Positions 27,273 through 35,634 of a stretch of DNA of 64,000 nucleotides are shown here, one piece after another. The notes under the pieces were generated by a model. The model made no database searches. It worked only from the letters and a program-made list of their open reading frames with translations, and had not been told where the DNA came from. Both the position numbers and the translations under genes were made by a program. Every line of letters starts with the position of its first letter. Position 1 is the stretch's first letter. This DNA comes from Pyramidobacter sp. YE332 (GTDB lineage: Bacteria; Synergistota; Synergistia; Synergistales; Dethiosulfovibrionaceae): contig NZ_CP133038.1 in the NCBI RefSeq assembly GCF_033060595.1, positions 2,108,001-2,172,000 on the forward strand, in the 5' to 3' direction.

Positions 27273-28229
27273 ATGAGAAGATTTTTCCTGCTGCTGACCG
27301 CGCTGACTCTGGCGTGCCACGGCCCGGCCGCGGCGGCAGACAAGAAGCTGACCGTGGTCGCCACTGTTTTTCCGGCCTATGACTGGGCACGCGTCATCCT
27401 CGGCGAACGAGCCGGCCAGGTTCGCCTGAAACTGCTTTTCGACAATGGCGTGGACCTGCACAGTTATCAGCCTACCGTCAACGACATGATCCTGGTTTCG
27501 TCGTGCGACCTCTTCATCGGCGTGGGCGGCGCGTCCGACAGCGGTCTGTCCGGCGCGCTCTCCGGCGCGGTCAACCGGGAGATGGCCGTGATCGATCTGC
27601 TTGCCTCGCTTGGCGAGCGCGCCCGTGAGGAAGCTCCCGCGGCCGGCGAAACGCCGGAGCATCACCATCATGATCACGCGCGCGAAGAGCCGGAGCTGGA
27701 CGAACACGTGTGGCTGTCGCTGCGCCATGCCCAGCGCTTCTGCCGTCTCATCGCCGAGAAGCTGGCGGCACTCGATCCCGAGGGCGCGCCGCTCTACCGC
27801 GCCAACGCCGCGGCCTACATCGCCCAACTGCAGGCGCTCGACGGCGAATACGCGGCCATGGCCGCCTCGGCCAAGCGCCGCACCGTCGTCTTCGCCGACC
27901 GTTTCCCCTTCATCTACATGACCGAAGACTACGGACTGGAGCACTACGCCGCTTTCAGAGGCTGTTCGGCCGAGAGCGAAGCCAGTTTCAAAACCGTGGC
28001 CGTTTTGGCGGGCAAGGTCAAAGAACTTGACTTGCCCGCCGTGCTGGTGTTGGAAAACTCGGACCGCAAGATCGCCGCAACGGTGCTGCGCACGGCCGGC
28101 GGCCGGGAGCGGAAGATCGTCGTCATGAACTCCATGCAGTCCTGTACCGCCCGGGATCTGGAACGCGGCACGACCTACCTTTCGCTCATGCGGGACAATC
28201 TTGCCGCGCTGCGCGAAGCGCTCGACTAG
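27273..28229 (+). CDS. znuA: Zinc/manganese ABC transporter substrate-binding protein (ZnuA type)
   Basis: This 318-residue periplasmic binding protein has a signal peptide (MRRFFLLLTALTLACHGPAAAA). It has the cluster-9 metal-binding layout: first His in DLHSYQPT, a His-rich loop HHHHDHAREE near residue 130, the second His in DEHVWLSL, and FADRFPFIYMTEDYGLEHYA. The His-rich loop favours zinc. The start is supported by GGAGG; the longer frame upstream has no ribosome site. It is the first of four tightly linked genes. Confidence 0.9.
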   Translation: MRRFFLLLTALTLACHGPAAAADKKLTVVATVFPAYDWARVILGERAGQVRLKLLFDNGVDLHSYQPTVNDMILVSSCDLFIGVGGASDSGLSGALSGAVNREMAVIDLLASLGERAREEAPAAGETPEHHHHDHAREEPELDEHVWLSLRHAQRFCRLIAEKLAALDPEGAPLYRANAAAYIAQLQALDGEYAAMAASAKRRTVVFADRFPFIYMTEDYGLEHYAAFRGCSAESEASFKTVAVLAGKVKELDLPAVLVLENSDRKIAATVLRTAGGRERKIVVMNSMQSCTARDLERGTTYLSLMRDNLAALREALD

Positions 28230-28244
28230 GACGGGAAGATTTCC

Positions 28245-28958
28245 ATGGCTCTGCTTACCTGCGAAAATGTCGCCGCCGGCTACGAGGGCGCGCCGGTGAT
28301 CGAAGGGCTGAACTTCGCCGTCGAACGCGGCGACTATCTCTACATCGTCGGCGAAAACGGCTCCGGCAAAAGCACGCTGATGAAGACCGTCCTCGGCCTG
28401 ATCAAGCCGCGGACGGGACGCGTCGTCACCGGCGAAGGACTGAAACGGACCGAGATCGGTTACCTTCCCCAGCAAACCGCCGTGCAGAAAGATTTTCCCG
28501 CCAGCGTCAGGGAGATCGTGCTGTCGGGCTGCCTGAACCGCATGGGGCTGCGGCCGTTTTACACGCGCCGGGAAAAAGAACTGGCGGCGCGGAACATGGC
28601 CCGTCTCGGCGTGACGCCCCTGACCAGTCATTGCTACCGCGAACTTTCGGGAGGACAGCAGCAGCGCGTGCTCCTCGCCCGCGCGCTCTGCGCCACGCGC
28701 AAGCTGATCATGCTCGACGAGCCAGTGACCGGCCTCGACCCCAGAGTCACGACGGAAATGTACGAGCTTGTGGCGGCGCTGAACCGCGACGAAGGGCTCA
28801 CGGTCGTCATGATCTCCCACGACATCGCCGCCGCCGTGCGCTACGCCACGCATATCCTCCACCTCGGCGGAGGAAAATACTTCTTCGGCTCCCGTGCGGA
28901 ATATCTGGGCAGCGCCGCCGGCCGGATCTTCACGCACCGCGAAGGGGGAAAGCAGTGA
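28245..28958 (+). CDS. znuC: Zinc ABC transporter ATPase (ZnuC type)
   Basis: A 237-residue ATPase has Walker A GENGSGKST, Q-loop region IGYLPQQTAVQKDFPASV typical of metal importers, signature LSGGQQQR, Walker B LIMLDEPVTGLD and switch ISHDIAA. It lies 15 bases after znuA. Its stop overlaps the start of the permease gene (TGATG). Confidence 0.94.
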   Translation: MALLTCENVAAGYEGAPVIEGLNFAVERGDYLYIVGENGSGKSTLMKTVLGLIKPRTGRVVTGEGLKRTEIGYLPQQTAVQKDFPASVREIVLSGCLNRMGLRPFYTRREKELAARNMARLGVTPLTSHCYRELSGGQQQRVLLARALCATRKLIMLDEPVTGLDPRVTTEMYELVAALNRDEGLTVVMISHDIAAAVRYATHILHLGGGKYFFGSRAEYLGSAAGRIFTHREGGKQ

Positions 28959-29809
28959 TGTCCGCCATGTTCACCCAACTCGCCGCGTATTTTCAGTATC
29001 CTTTCGTGCGCTACGCGTTCATCGTCGGCGTGCTCGTGGCGCTGTGCTCGTCGCTGCTCGGCGTGACGCTGGTGCTGAAACGCTTCTCGCTGATCGGCGA
29101 CGGCCTGTCGCATGTGGCCTTCGGCGCCATGGCCGTGGCCGCTGTGCTGAAGATGAATAGCACCACGGCGCTGACGCTCCCCGTCACCGTGGCCTGCGCC
29201 GTGCTGCTGCTCCAGGGCGGGAGGACTCGCCGCATCAAAGGCGACGCCGCCGTCGCCATGCTCTCCGTCAGCGCCCTCGCCATGGGCTATCTGCTCATGA
29301 ACGTTTTTTCGCGTTCGGCCAATCTGTCCGGCGACGTGTGCAGCATCCTCTTCGGTTCCTTCTCGATCCTCACGCTGGATCCGTTCGAGGTCAAACTCTG
29401 CGCCGTCCTCTCCTTTGTCGTTATCGCCGTGTTCGTGCTGTTCTATCACAAGATTTTCGCCGTCACGTTCGACGAAGAATTCGCCGCCGCCACCGGCACG
29501 CGCGCCGGGCTGTACAATCTGGTCATCGCCGTCGTCATCGCCGTGATCATCGTGCTGGCCATGAATCTCGTCGGTTCGCTGCTGATTTCGGCGCTGATCA
29601 TTTTTCCGGCGTTGAGCGCCATGCGGCTGTTCACGTCGTTCCTCTCGGTCACGCTCTGCTCCGCCGCCGTTTCCGTGCTGTGCGCCGCCGCCGGCATCGT
29701 CGTCTCGGTGCTGGCGGGGACGCCTGTCGGATCTACCATCGTCGCCGGCAACATCCTCGTCTTTCTGCTCTGCGCGGCACTCGGCCGCCTGAAAGGGGCC
29801 GCACGATGA
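28958..29809 (+). CDS. znuB: Zinc ABC transporter permease (ZnuB type)
   Basis: A 283-residue ABC-3 family permease with eight or nine hydrophobic segments. Family motifs include LGVTLVLKRFSLIGDGLSHVAFG, DVCSILFGSFSIL and the C-terminal GNILVFLL. ATG 28958 overlaps the ATPase stop, and GGGGGAAAG precedes it. Its own stop overlaps the next gene (ATGA), so all four operon genes are translationally linked. Confidence 0.94.
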   Translation: MSAMFTQLAAYFQYPFVRYAFIVGVLVALCSSLLGVTLVLKRFSLIGDGLSHVAFGAMAVAAVLKMNSTTALTLPVTVACAVLLLQGGRTRRIKGDAAVAMLSVSALAMGYLLMNVFSRSANLSGDVCSILFGSFSILTLDPFEVKLCAVLSFVVIAVFVLFYHKIFAVTFDEEFAAATGTRAGLYNLVIAVVIAVIIVLAMNLVGSLLISALIIFPALSAMRLFTSFLSVTLCSAAVSVLCAAAGIVVSVLAGTPVGSTIVAGNILVFLLCAALGRLKGAAR

Positions 29810-30216
29810 AACGCCTCGCCGCAGCGCTGTTCCTCCTCGCGGCGCTGGCCCTCCCCGCGCCGGCCGCGCCGGATATCGACCTCGCCGCCATGGGGCGCAC
29901 GATGCTGTTCGCCGCCGTCTACGACATCAAGAACAATCCCGAAAGCTACCTCGGCCGCCGCATCAAAATGACCGGCCAGTTCGCCATCATCCAGGGCGCC
30001 GACGCTCAGGGACAGCCCGATCCCGACAAGATTTTCTACAACTGCGTCATCCCGATGGCGCAGAACAGCCTCGAGTTCGGCGTCGCCGGCGAGCTGTACT
30101 ACCCCGAAGATTTCCCCGATCTCGAAGCCCCCATCACCGTGGAAGGCGTTTACGAGAAATACGAGGACAACGGCACAACCTACTACCGCGTCGGCCAGTC
30201 CGCCATCGACTTTTAA
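29806..30216 (+). CDS. Small exported protein coupled to the zinc transporter
   Basis: A 136-residue protein with a signal peptide (MKRLAAALFLLAALALPAPAAP) and one compact domain. GRRIKMTGQFAII and PITVEGVYEKYEDNGTTYYRVGQSAI suggest an OB-like beta barrel. There are no His or Cys clusters. It overlaps znuB by 4 bases, so its synthesis is tied to zinc uptake. I do not recognise a named family; an accessory role in metal handling is inference from context only. Confidence 0.75.
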   Translation: MKRLAAALFLLAALALPAPAAPDIDLAAMGRTMLFAAVYDIKNNPESYLGRRIKMTGQFAIIQGADAQGQPDPDKIFYNCVIPMAQNSLEFGVAGELYYPEDFPDLEAPITVEGVYEKYEDNGTTYYRVGQSAIDF

Positions 30217-30315
30217 CGCCACCTCTTAACGGAACGGCCCGACGGCGAGCGAGCGCCCAGATGTTAAGGCTTTCTCAAGAATCGATTGACAGTCCTATGA
30301 CGCACGCGATGACAG

Positions 30316-30353
30316 AAAAAGGCGCTGAGAGACAGGTCTCTCAGCGCCTTTTT
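30316..30353 (+). terminator. Terminator of the zinc uptake operon
   Basis: A perfect 18-bp stem (AAAAAGGCGCTGAGAGAC) with a 2-base loop ends in TTTTT. It is symmetrical and may also stop transcription from the convergent pilin-like gene. Confidence 0.85.
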
Positions 30354-30475
30354 CATAATGCCGGGGGAACGACACTTCCGCTTTTTTCCCTCTCCAGTCT
30401 GCGGGCGCGCCGCAAAAAGCGGCGGTTTTTCTCGAAGCCTTGGCCGTCCCTTCCCCACTTTTTCGGGAACCAGCG

Positions 30476-30931
30476 TCACTTGACGCGCACATAAAGGCCC
30501 GCCGTGCCGCCGTCGTACACGTCGGTGTCCGCCGAGGTCGTGCCGACGCGCAAGCCGTTGGCGGCGGCCATTTTCTTCAGGTTTTCGCGCACGCCGGCGT
30601 CGGCCCCCGCTACCTTGTAGCCGACGAACCACTGTCCCGCGTCGGCTCCGGCGACAAATTCGTACTGATCGCCGCTCAGCTTTTCCGGCGCGGTCACGTA
30701 GGTTTTCAGTCTGGCGATGTCGGGCGACAGCGCGCCGCCGACGTTATCGGCGTAATACAGCCCGGCCGCCAGCTTGAGGCTGTGCAGATCGGCGACGATC
30801 CGCGTCGCTTCGGCCTTGTCGGCGCTCGAGCCCATCGTCAGCATCATGCTGCCGGAAAGGATGCCGATCACCGTGATCACGATCAGCAGTTCGATCAGCG
30901 TAAACCCCTTGCTCCTCCGCGCCTTCCTCAT
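30476..30931 (-). CDS. Prepilin-type pseudopilin (GspG/PilE-like)
   Basis: A 151-residue protein with a class III signal: basic leader, then cleavage G9|F10 in SKGFTLIELLIVITVIGIL, with Glu at mature position 5. This is typical of type IV pilins and type II secretion pseudopilins. The rest is a small globular head (ADLHSLKLAAGLYYADNVGG...). It needs a prepilin peptidase and an assembly machine, neither of which is in the window. Its start overlaps the tsaD stop by 4 bases, at the end of the murJ-tsaD run. Confidence 0.85.
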   Translation of the reverse strand: MRKARRSKGFTLIELLIVITVIGILSGSMMLTMGSSADKAEATRIVADLHSLKLAAGLYYADNVGGALSPDIARLKTYVTAPEKLSGDQYEFVAGADAGQWFVGYKVAGADAGVRENLKKMAAANGLRVGTTSADTDVYDGGTAGLYVRVK

Positions 30932-31971
30932 TTTCCGACCACCTCGTCTTCGCCGAAATCAAGCGCCGGATCAGGCGCCAGCCCAATGTCATCCCGGCGG
31001 CCGCTCTGCCAGGCCGCGTAGCCGGCGGCAGCCACCATCACCGCGTTATCGGTGCAGAACATCTTCGAGGGCAGGAAGGGTTTCCAGCCCTCGTGTTCCG
31101 CCACCGCGCGGCGAAAAGCGCTGTTGGCCGCCACGCCGCCGGAGATCGCTACGGATTTCACGCCCGTCAGCCGCACGGCCTGTTCGAGACGCGCGACCAG
31201 CGTCTTCACCACCGTGTTCTGGAACGACGCGCAAAAGTCCTCCAGCGGAATTTCTTCGCCCTTCTGCCGCAGACGGTTGACCTGATTGATCGCCGCCGTC
31301 TTCAAACCGCTGAAGCTGAAATTCAGCCCGTCCAGATGCTGCAGCACGTCGGGAAACTTAAAGGCCTCCGCGCCGCCTGCGGCGGCCAGACGGTCGATCA
31401 CCGGGCCGCCAGGATAGGGCAGGCCGAGCACTTTGGCCACCTTGTCGAACGCCTCGCCGGCCGCGTCGTCCTGCGTGGCGCCGAGCATCCGGTACGCGCC
31501 GCAGCCTTCGACGAGCACAATCTCGGTGTGCCCGCCGGAGACGACCATGCACAGAAACGGGAACCGTAAATCTTCGTGATCGACCATGTTGGCGTAGATG
31601 TGCCCTTCCAGATGGTTGACGCCGAGGATCGGCACGTTCCACGCCTGCGCGTATGCCTTGGCCGTCATCACTCCGACCAGCAGCGAGCCCATCAGCCCCG
31701 GGCCGCGCGTCACCGCCACGAGGCCGATCTGTTTCGCGGGATCGGCGACGCCGCCCTCGGCGAGGACGGCACACGTCAGCGGCAAGATCGCCTCCAGATG
31801 CATGCGCGAGGCGTACTCGGGCACGACGCCGCCGAACGCCGCGTGCCGTTCGATCTGGCTGGAGATCTTCCAGCTCAGGACGCGCCGCGGCCCTTCGAGC
31901 AGCGCCACCGACGTGTCGTCGCAGCTGCTCTCGATGCCCAGCGTCAGGAAACGCCTGTCTAGTGGCAGCAT
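30928..31971 (-). CDS. tsaD: tRNA N6-threonylcarbamoyladenosine synthase catalytic subunit TsaD
   Basis: A 347-residue protein that makes t6A37 in ANN-decoding tRNAs together with TsaB and TsaE. It has LTLGIESSCDDTSVALL at the N-terminus, the metal-binding NHLEGHIYA near residue 115, VVSGGHTEIVLV, FSFSGLKTAAI and AISGGVAANSAFR. I placed the start at ATG 31971, which overlaps the preceding zinc-ribbon gene by 13 bases; the ribosome site there is weak and a start a few codons inside is possible. It lies in a minus-strand run with murJ upstream and the pseudopilin downstream. Confidence 0.95.
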   Translation of the reverse strand: MLPLDRRFLTLGIESSCDDTSVALLEGPRRVLSWKISSQIERHAAFGGVVPEYASRMHLEAILPLTCAVLAEGGVADPAKQIGLVAVTRGPGLMGSLLVGVMTAKAYAQAWNVPILGVNHLEGHIYANMVDHEDLRFPFLCMVVSGGHTEIVLVEGCGAYRMLGATQDDAAGEAFDKVAKVLGLPYPGGPVIDRLAAAGGAEAFKFPDVLQHLDGLNFSFSGLKTAAINQVNRLRQKGEEIPLEDFCASFQNTVVKTLVARLEQAVRLTGVKSVAISGGVAANSAFRRAVAEHEGWKPFLPSKMFCTDNAVMVAAAGYAAWQSGRRDDIGLAPDPALDFGEDEVVGK

Positions 31972-32135
31972 CCGCTGCAACCGCTGCACGATCCCGTGCA
32001 GCACGCCTTTTTCCGCAACGGTTCGCCCTCTTCATGGACGAACGCCTTGCCCCCGCACTTCGGACAGCGCGCCGGACGGGCGTCGGAACTGATCCGTTCG
32101 CCGCAGAGCGCGCACTTGAACACATGCCCCGCCAT
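31959..32135 (-). CDS. Small Cys-rich zinc-ribbon / rubredoxin-like protein
   Basis: A 58-residue protein with two CxxC pairs (KCALCGERI and RCPKCGGKAF) forming a rubredoxin- or zinc-ribbon-like knuckle. It is followed by a tail with seven Cys (ACCTGSCSGCSGCCH). The start MAGHVFKCA is favoured because GAGGTG is then 7 bases upstream; an ATG two codons earlier directly follows the previous stop. Small RCKP/FmdB-like proteins of this kind are common in anaerobes, and their role is unknown. The Cys-rich tail could bind extra metal. It overlaps the tsaD start. Confidence 0.75.
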   Translation of the reverse strand: MAGHVFKCALCGERISSDARPARCPKCGGKAFVHEEGEPLRKKACCTGSCSGCSGCCH

Positions 32136-32141
32136 TTTCAT

Positions 32142-32690
32142 TCACCTCTCGGGAATCGTTAATTTCACGGAATATCCTTCATAGCCGAAAACGATCTCGC
32201 TGCCGCCGCGCGACTGCGAACGCGGCACGCCGAAAGCGATCGCGTCCTGCGTATCGGGGGCCAGATTGCCCGTTTCCTTGGAGAGCAGACTCGTGTAAAT
32301 GCGGTTGGCCGGCAGCGGTTCGCCGTTGACGGTCAGCTTGCCCGGATCGAAGTTCCAGCGGTTCATGGCCCGATAGCCGAGGATCACCAGGTTGCATTTG
32401 GCGCGGGCCGCCTTGTCGATATACGACGCGTTCCAGACGATGTCGTCGGGAAAGTTGTTCGGCGCCGCGTAGATCCGCGCCGACAGCGTCCGATCCACGA
32501 ACTGGAACTGCAGCTTGGCGTCGGCCCCGACCATCAGGTCGCCGACGCGCGTGCCGCCGATCCACAGCAGCACCGAGCGGGCTTTCATCAATTCTTCATC
32601 CTTGTTCGCCGAAGCGGCAAAGGCCGAAATCGCTCCCATCGTCAGAAGCACCGCCGCCCCAAGAAGTTTTATCATCTTTTTCATTCTCAC
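32142..32690 (-). CDS. Exported protein of unknown function, 182 residues
   Basis: I do not recognise this protein. It begins at GTG (GGAGGTGA 4-7 bases upstream) with a signal peptide (IKLLGAAVLLTMGAISAFAAS), followed by one beta-rich domain (VLLWIGGTRVGDLMVGADAKLQFQFVDRTLSARIY ... SEIVFGYEGYSVKLTIPER). No Cys pairs or catalytic motif are evident. It sits between murJ and the zinc-ribbon gene with short spacings and is probably co-transcribed with them, which hints at an envelope role. Confidence 0.75.
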   Translation of the reverse strand: MRMKKMIKLLGAAVLLTMGAISAFAASANKDEELMKARSVLLWIGGTRVGDLMVGADAKLQFQFVDRTLSARIYAAPNNFPDDIVWNASYIDKAARAKCNLVILGYRAMNRWNFDPGKLTVNGEPLPANRIYTSLLSKETGNLAPDTQDAIAFGVPRSQSRGGSEIVFGYEGYSVKLTIPER

Positions 32691-32730
32691 AAACTCACCT
32701 CCGTTTTTCCGCGCCTGCGGACAGCCGGCG

Positions 32731-34296
32731 TTATTTCTCCCGCGGCGTTTTCCGACGCACGGCCTGAGAGATCAGCCCCCACTCTTCGCATTTCAGTTTC
32801 AAAGTCGTTATACCATAAACGGCCGCGCACGCCGCGGCGATCCCGACGATCCAGAGCCCGCGCCGCAGCAGCGAAGCCTCGACCGGATAACGCCACAGCG
32901 TCCGCCACGCCAGTCCCGCCGCAAGCGTCAGCGCGCAGGAGACGGCGATCTTCGCCAGCCAACCGGCGGAAAACAGACGCAGCGGCGCCGACATGGAACG
33001 ACGCAGCAAAAGAAGGCCGACGCCGCTGGAAAACGTGAACGCCAGCGAACTGGCCAAGGCGATGCCGTTCATCTTCATCGGCAGCACCAGCGCCGCCGAG
33101 AACAGCAGCGTGCCCGCCACGCTGGCCGCCGTCGTCGTCATCGCCGCGCGCGGCAGCGAACGGGCGAAAAGCGCGCGCATCAGCACCGTCGAACAGGCCA
33201 TACCCGGCAGTCCCAGCGCCGCATAAAAAAGAGTCGAGGCCGTCCCGCGCCACGCTTCCGCGTCGAAAGCGCCGCGGAAGAACAGAAAGTTCACCGCCTC
33301 GCTGGACACGAGCAGCGTGCCCAGCGTCACCGGCAGGATCACGAACAGAGCGAAGCGCAGCGCGTCGCGCAGCGTGCCCGCAAAGACTTCGTCGCCCTGC
33401 CGCACACAGCGCGCCAGCTCCGGCAGCACCGCCTGCGAAATGGCGATCACCACCAGTCCGAGCGGCAGCTGGATGACGCGGTTCGAATAATTGAGCATGG
33501 AAATGGAACCATCGGCCAAAAACGAACCGAACAAACGTCCCAGCACGGGATTGACCTGATTCAGCGACAGTCCCGCCGCGTAGGGCAAAAACAGCGTCAG
33601 CATGCGCCGCAGGTCGTGGTCTTTCCAATTTGGACGGGCGGGGACGAGCAGCATATCCTTGCGGCAGGCCGCCCACCACTGAAACGCCAGCTGCGCCGCG
33701 CCGCCGAAAAGCACCGCGGCGACCAGGCTTTCCACGCCGAATCTTGACGCGCAGAACAGGACGGTCATAATATAAACGGCGTTGCTGAGCGCAGGGGCGA
33801 GCGCCGGCACGAAAAAGCAGTTCAGGCTGTTAAGCGCCCCCATCGCCAGCGCGGCCACGGAAATCAGCAGCAGGAACGGAAACATCTGTCGCGTCATCGT
33901 CACCGCCAGCAGTTTCTTCTCGCCCGCAAAGCCCGGCGAGATCAGCGCGATCAGCTGCGGGCTGAAAACGACGCCGGCAGCCACCGCCAGCGCGCCCACG
34001 CCGAGGATCACCGTCAGCGCCTGACGGGCCAGACGCTCGGCGCGGCGGTGTCCGTCGCGCTCCAGGACCTGCGAGAACACCGGCACGAAAGCGGCCGACA
34101 GCGCCCCTTCCGCCAACAGCTGACGGCCGAGATTGGCGACAGTGTAGGCCACGAAAAAGGCGTCCAGCGAGCGTCCGGCGCCGAAATACGCCGCGGTGAT
34201 CACCTCGCGCAGCAGCCCGAGGATACGGCTCGAAAACGTGCCCGCCATCATCGTCAGGGCGTTGCGGATCATGTTTCCCGATTTTTCACTTGCCAT
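32731..34296 (-). CDS. murJ: Lipid II flippase MurJ
   Basis: A 521-residue MviN/MurJ protein with about 14 hydrophobic segments. The N-terminus has the family motif GTFSSRILGLLREVITAAYFGAGRSLDAFFVAYTVANLGRQLLAEGALSAAFVPVF. Mid-protein motifs include the ARPNWKDHDLRRMLTLFLPY region and NRVIQLPLGL. It flips the peptidoglycan precursor lipid II across the inner membrane. The start at 34296 has GGGAG upstream; the longer upstream frame runs over parS site 2. It probably heads the run with the next four genes. Confidence 0.95.
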   Translation of the reverse strand: MASEKSGNMIRNALTMMAGTFSSRILGLLREVITAAYFGAGRSLDAFFVAYTVANLGRQLLAEGALSAAFVPVFSQVLERDGHRRAERLARQALTVILGVGALAVAAGVVFSPQLIALISPGFAGEKKLLAVTMTRQMFPFLLLISVAALAMGALNSLNCFFVPALAPALSNAVYIMTVLFCASRFGVESLVAAVLFGGAAQLAFQWWAACRKDMLLVPARPNWKDHDLRRMLTLFLPYAAGLSLNQVNPVLGRLFGSFLADGSISMLNYSNRVIQLPLGLVVIAISQAVLPELARCVRQGDEVFAGTLRDALRFALFVILPVTLGTLLVSSEAVNFLFFRGAFDAEAWRGTASTLFYAALGLPGMACSTVLMRALFARSLPRAAMTTTAASVAGTLLFSAALVLPMKMNGIALASSLAFTFSSGVGLLLLRRSMSAPLRLFSAGWLAKIAVSCALTLAAGLAWRTLWRYPVEASLLRRGLWIVGIAAACAAVYGITTLKLKCEEWGLISQAVRRKTPREK

Positions 34297-34367
34297 AAAG
34301 TTTCTCCCGCTCTCATGCGTATTTTCGCGGATTTTCCACAAAAGAGACTCGACCCGCCGAAACGGAA

Positions 34368-34383
34368 TGTTCCACGTGGAACA
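34368..34383. other. parS: parS-like ParB-binding site 2
   Basis: Perfect TGTTCCACGTGGAACA between the divergent murJ and hydrogenase-protease genes. The flanks GGAA and TTTCC extend the palindrome. Confidence 0.85.
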
Positions 34384-34424
34384 TTTCCGTTTCGGGCCGG
34401 CCAATCGAAAGGGGCCGCAAGAAT

Positions 34425-34883
34425 ATGAGAACCCATACCACCGTCTGGGGCGTCGGCAATCCTCTGCTGCGCGACGACGCCGCCGGGCTCGAGGTCGTGC
34501 GCCTGCTCGGCGAAAGGAATCTGTCGGGCTTTTCGCTGCGCCGCTGCGAGCTGGCGCCCGGCAATTATCTCGCCACGCTCGCAAGGGAGCGCCCGCGCCG
34601 CTTTCTGCTGATCGACGCCTCCGACATGGGGCTGCCGCCCGGAACTCTGCGCCGATTTCCGCTGGCGCGCGTCGACGATCCTTCCTTCACCAGCCACGAT
34701 CTGCCGCTGCCGCAGCTGCTGGCCGGCACGCTGCCGTCGGACTGCGAAGCCTGGGTCGTCGCCATCCAGCCGCAGAGCGTCGATTTCGGCATCGGGCTCA
34801 CGCCCGCGGCGGTCCAGGCGGCGCAGGAGTGCGCCGATCTGATCGCCGAGGAACGGCTCGACGGGATCGCCGCGCTCGAATAA
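34425..34883 (+). CDS. Hydrogenase maturation endopeptidase (HycI/HyaD family)
   Basis: A 152-residue peptidase that trims the C-terminus of a nickel-iron hydrogenase large subunit. It has the family N-terminus WGVGNPLLRDDAAGLEVVR with the first metal-binding Asp, LLIDASDMGLPPGTL with the second, and SHDLPLPQLLAG with the conserved His. No hydrogenase structural or hyp genes lie in the window, so its substrate is encoded elsewhere. AGGGG precedes the ATG. Confidence 0.88.
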   Translation: MRTHTTVWGVGNPLLRDDAAGLEVVRLLGERNLSGFSLRRCELAPGNYLATLARERPRRFLLIDASDMGLPPGTLRRFPLARVDDPSFTSHDLPLPQLLAGTLPSDCEAWVVAIQPQSVDFGIGLTPAAVQAAQECADLIAEERLDGIAALE

Positions 34884-34899
34884 GCCGGAAAACGCCTCT

Positions 34900-35634
34900 T
34901 CAGTCGAGGCGGAACGAATCGCCCAGATAATATTTTCTCGCAAAGGGATCGTCGGCGATCTCCGCAGACGTTCCCTTCACCTTGATCTCGCCCTGATAGA
35001 TGATGTAGGCGCGGTCGGTGATGGCCAGCGTGTCGCGCACGTTGTGGTCGGTGATCATGATGCCGTAGCCTTTGTCCTTCAGGGTTTTGACGATCTGCTG
35101 GATGTCGCCGACCGCGATCGGGTCGATCCCGGCAAACGGTTCGTCGAGCAGGATGAAATCGGGATCGAGCGCCAGCGTGCGGGCCACTTCCAGCCGGCGG
35201 CGCTCGCCGCCGGAAAGGGAATAGCCCATCACGTCGGCGAGCGCCGTCAGGCCGAATTCCTCCACCAGCTCGTCGATGATCTGCCGGCGCTTCTTCGTCT
35301 CGATGCCGCGCTCCTGCAGCACCAGATCGATGTTGTCGCGCACGGACAGGCTGCGGAACACCGAGGCTTCCTGCGGCAAATAGCCGATGCCGCAGCGGGC
35401 GCGCTGATATACGTGCAGCCCCGTGACGTCGCGGTCGTCGATCCTGACAACGCCCGAATCGGCCTCGATCAGGCCGACGATCATGTAAAAGCTCGTCGTC
35501 TTGCCGGCGCCGTTGGGGCCGAGCAGGCCAACCACCTCGCCGGTGCTGAACTCGAGGCTGACGTCGTTGACGACGTGGCGTTTTTTGAAGCTCTTGTTCA
35601 GCCCCGTCGCGCTCAGCGTTTTTATCGCGTTCAT
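34900..35634 (-). CDS. lptB: LPS export ABC transporter ATPase LptB
   Basis: A 244-residue ATPase with LptB features: NDVSLEFSTGEVVGLLGPNGAGKTTSFYMIVGLI, Q-loop IGYLPQEASVFRSLSVRDNI, signature YSLSGGERRRLEVAR, Walker B FILLDEPFAGIDPIAV and switch ITDHNVRDTL. It powers extraction of lipopolysaccharide from the inner membrane with LptF/G (not in the window). It overlaps lptA by 4 bases (ATGA). Presence of lptA-lptB is good evidence for a diderm with LPS. Confidence 0.95.
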   Translation of the reverse strand: MNAIKTLSATGLNKSFKKRHVVNDVSLEFSTGEVVGLLGPNGAGKTTSFYMIVGLIEADSGVVRIDDRDVTGLHVYQRARCGIGYLPQEASVFRSLSVRDNIDLVLQERGIETKKRRQIIDELVEEFGLTALADVMGYSLSGGERRRLEVARTLALDPDFILLDEPFAGIDPIAVGDIQQIVKTLKDKGYGIMITDHNVRDTLAITDRAYIIYQGEIKVKGTSAEIADDPFARKYYLGDSFRLD

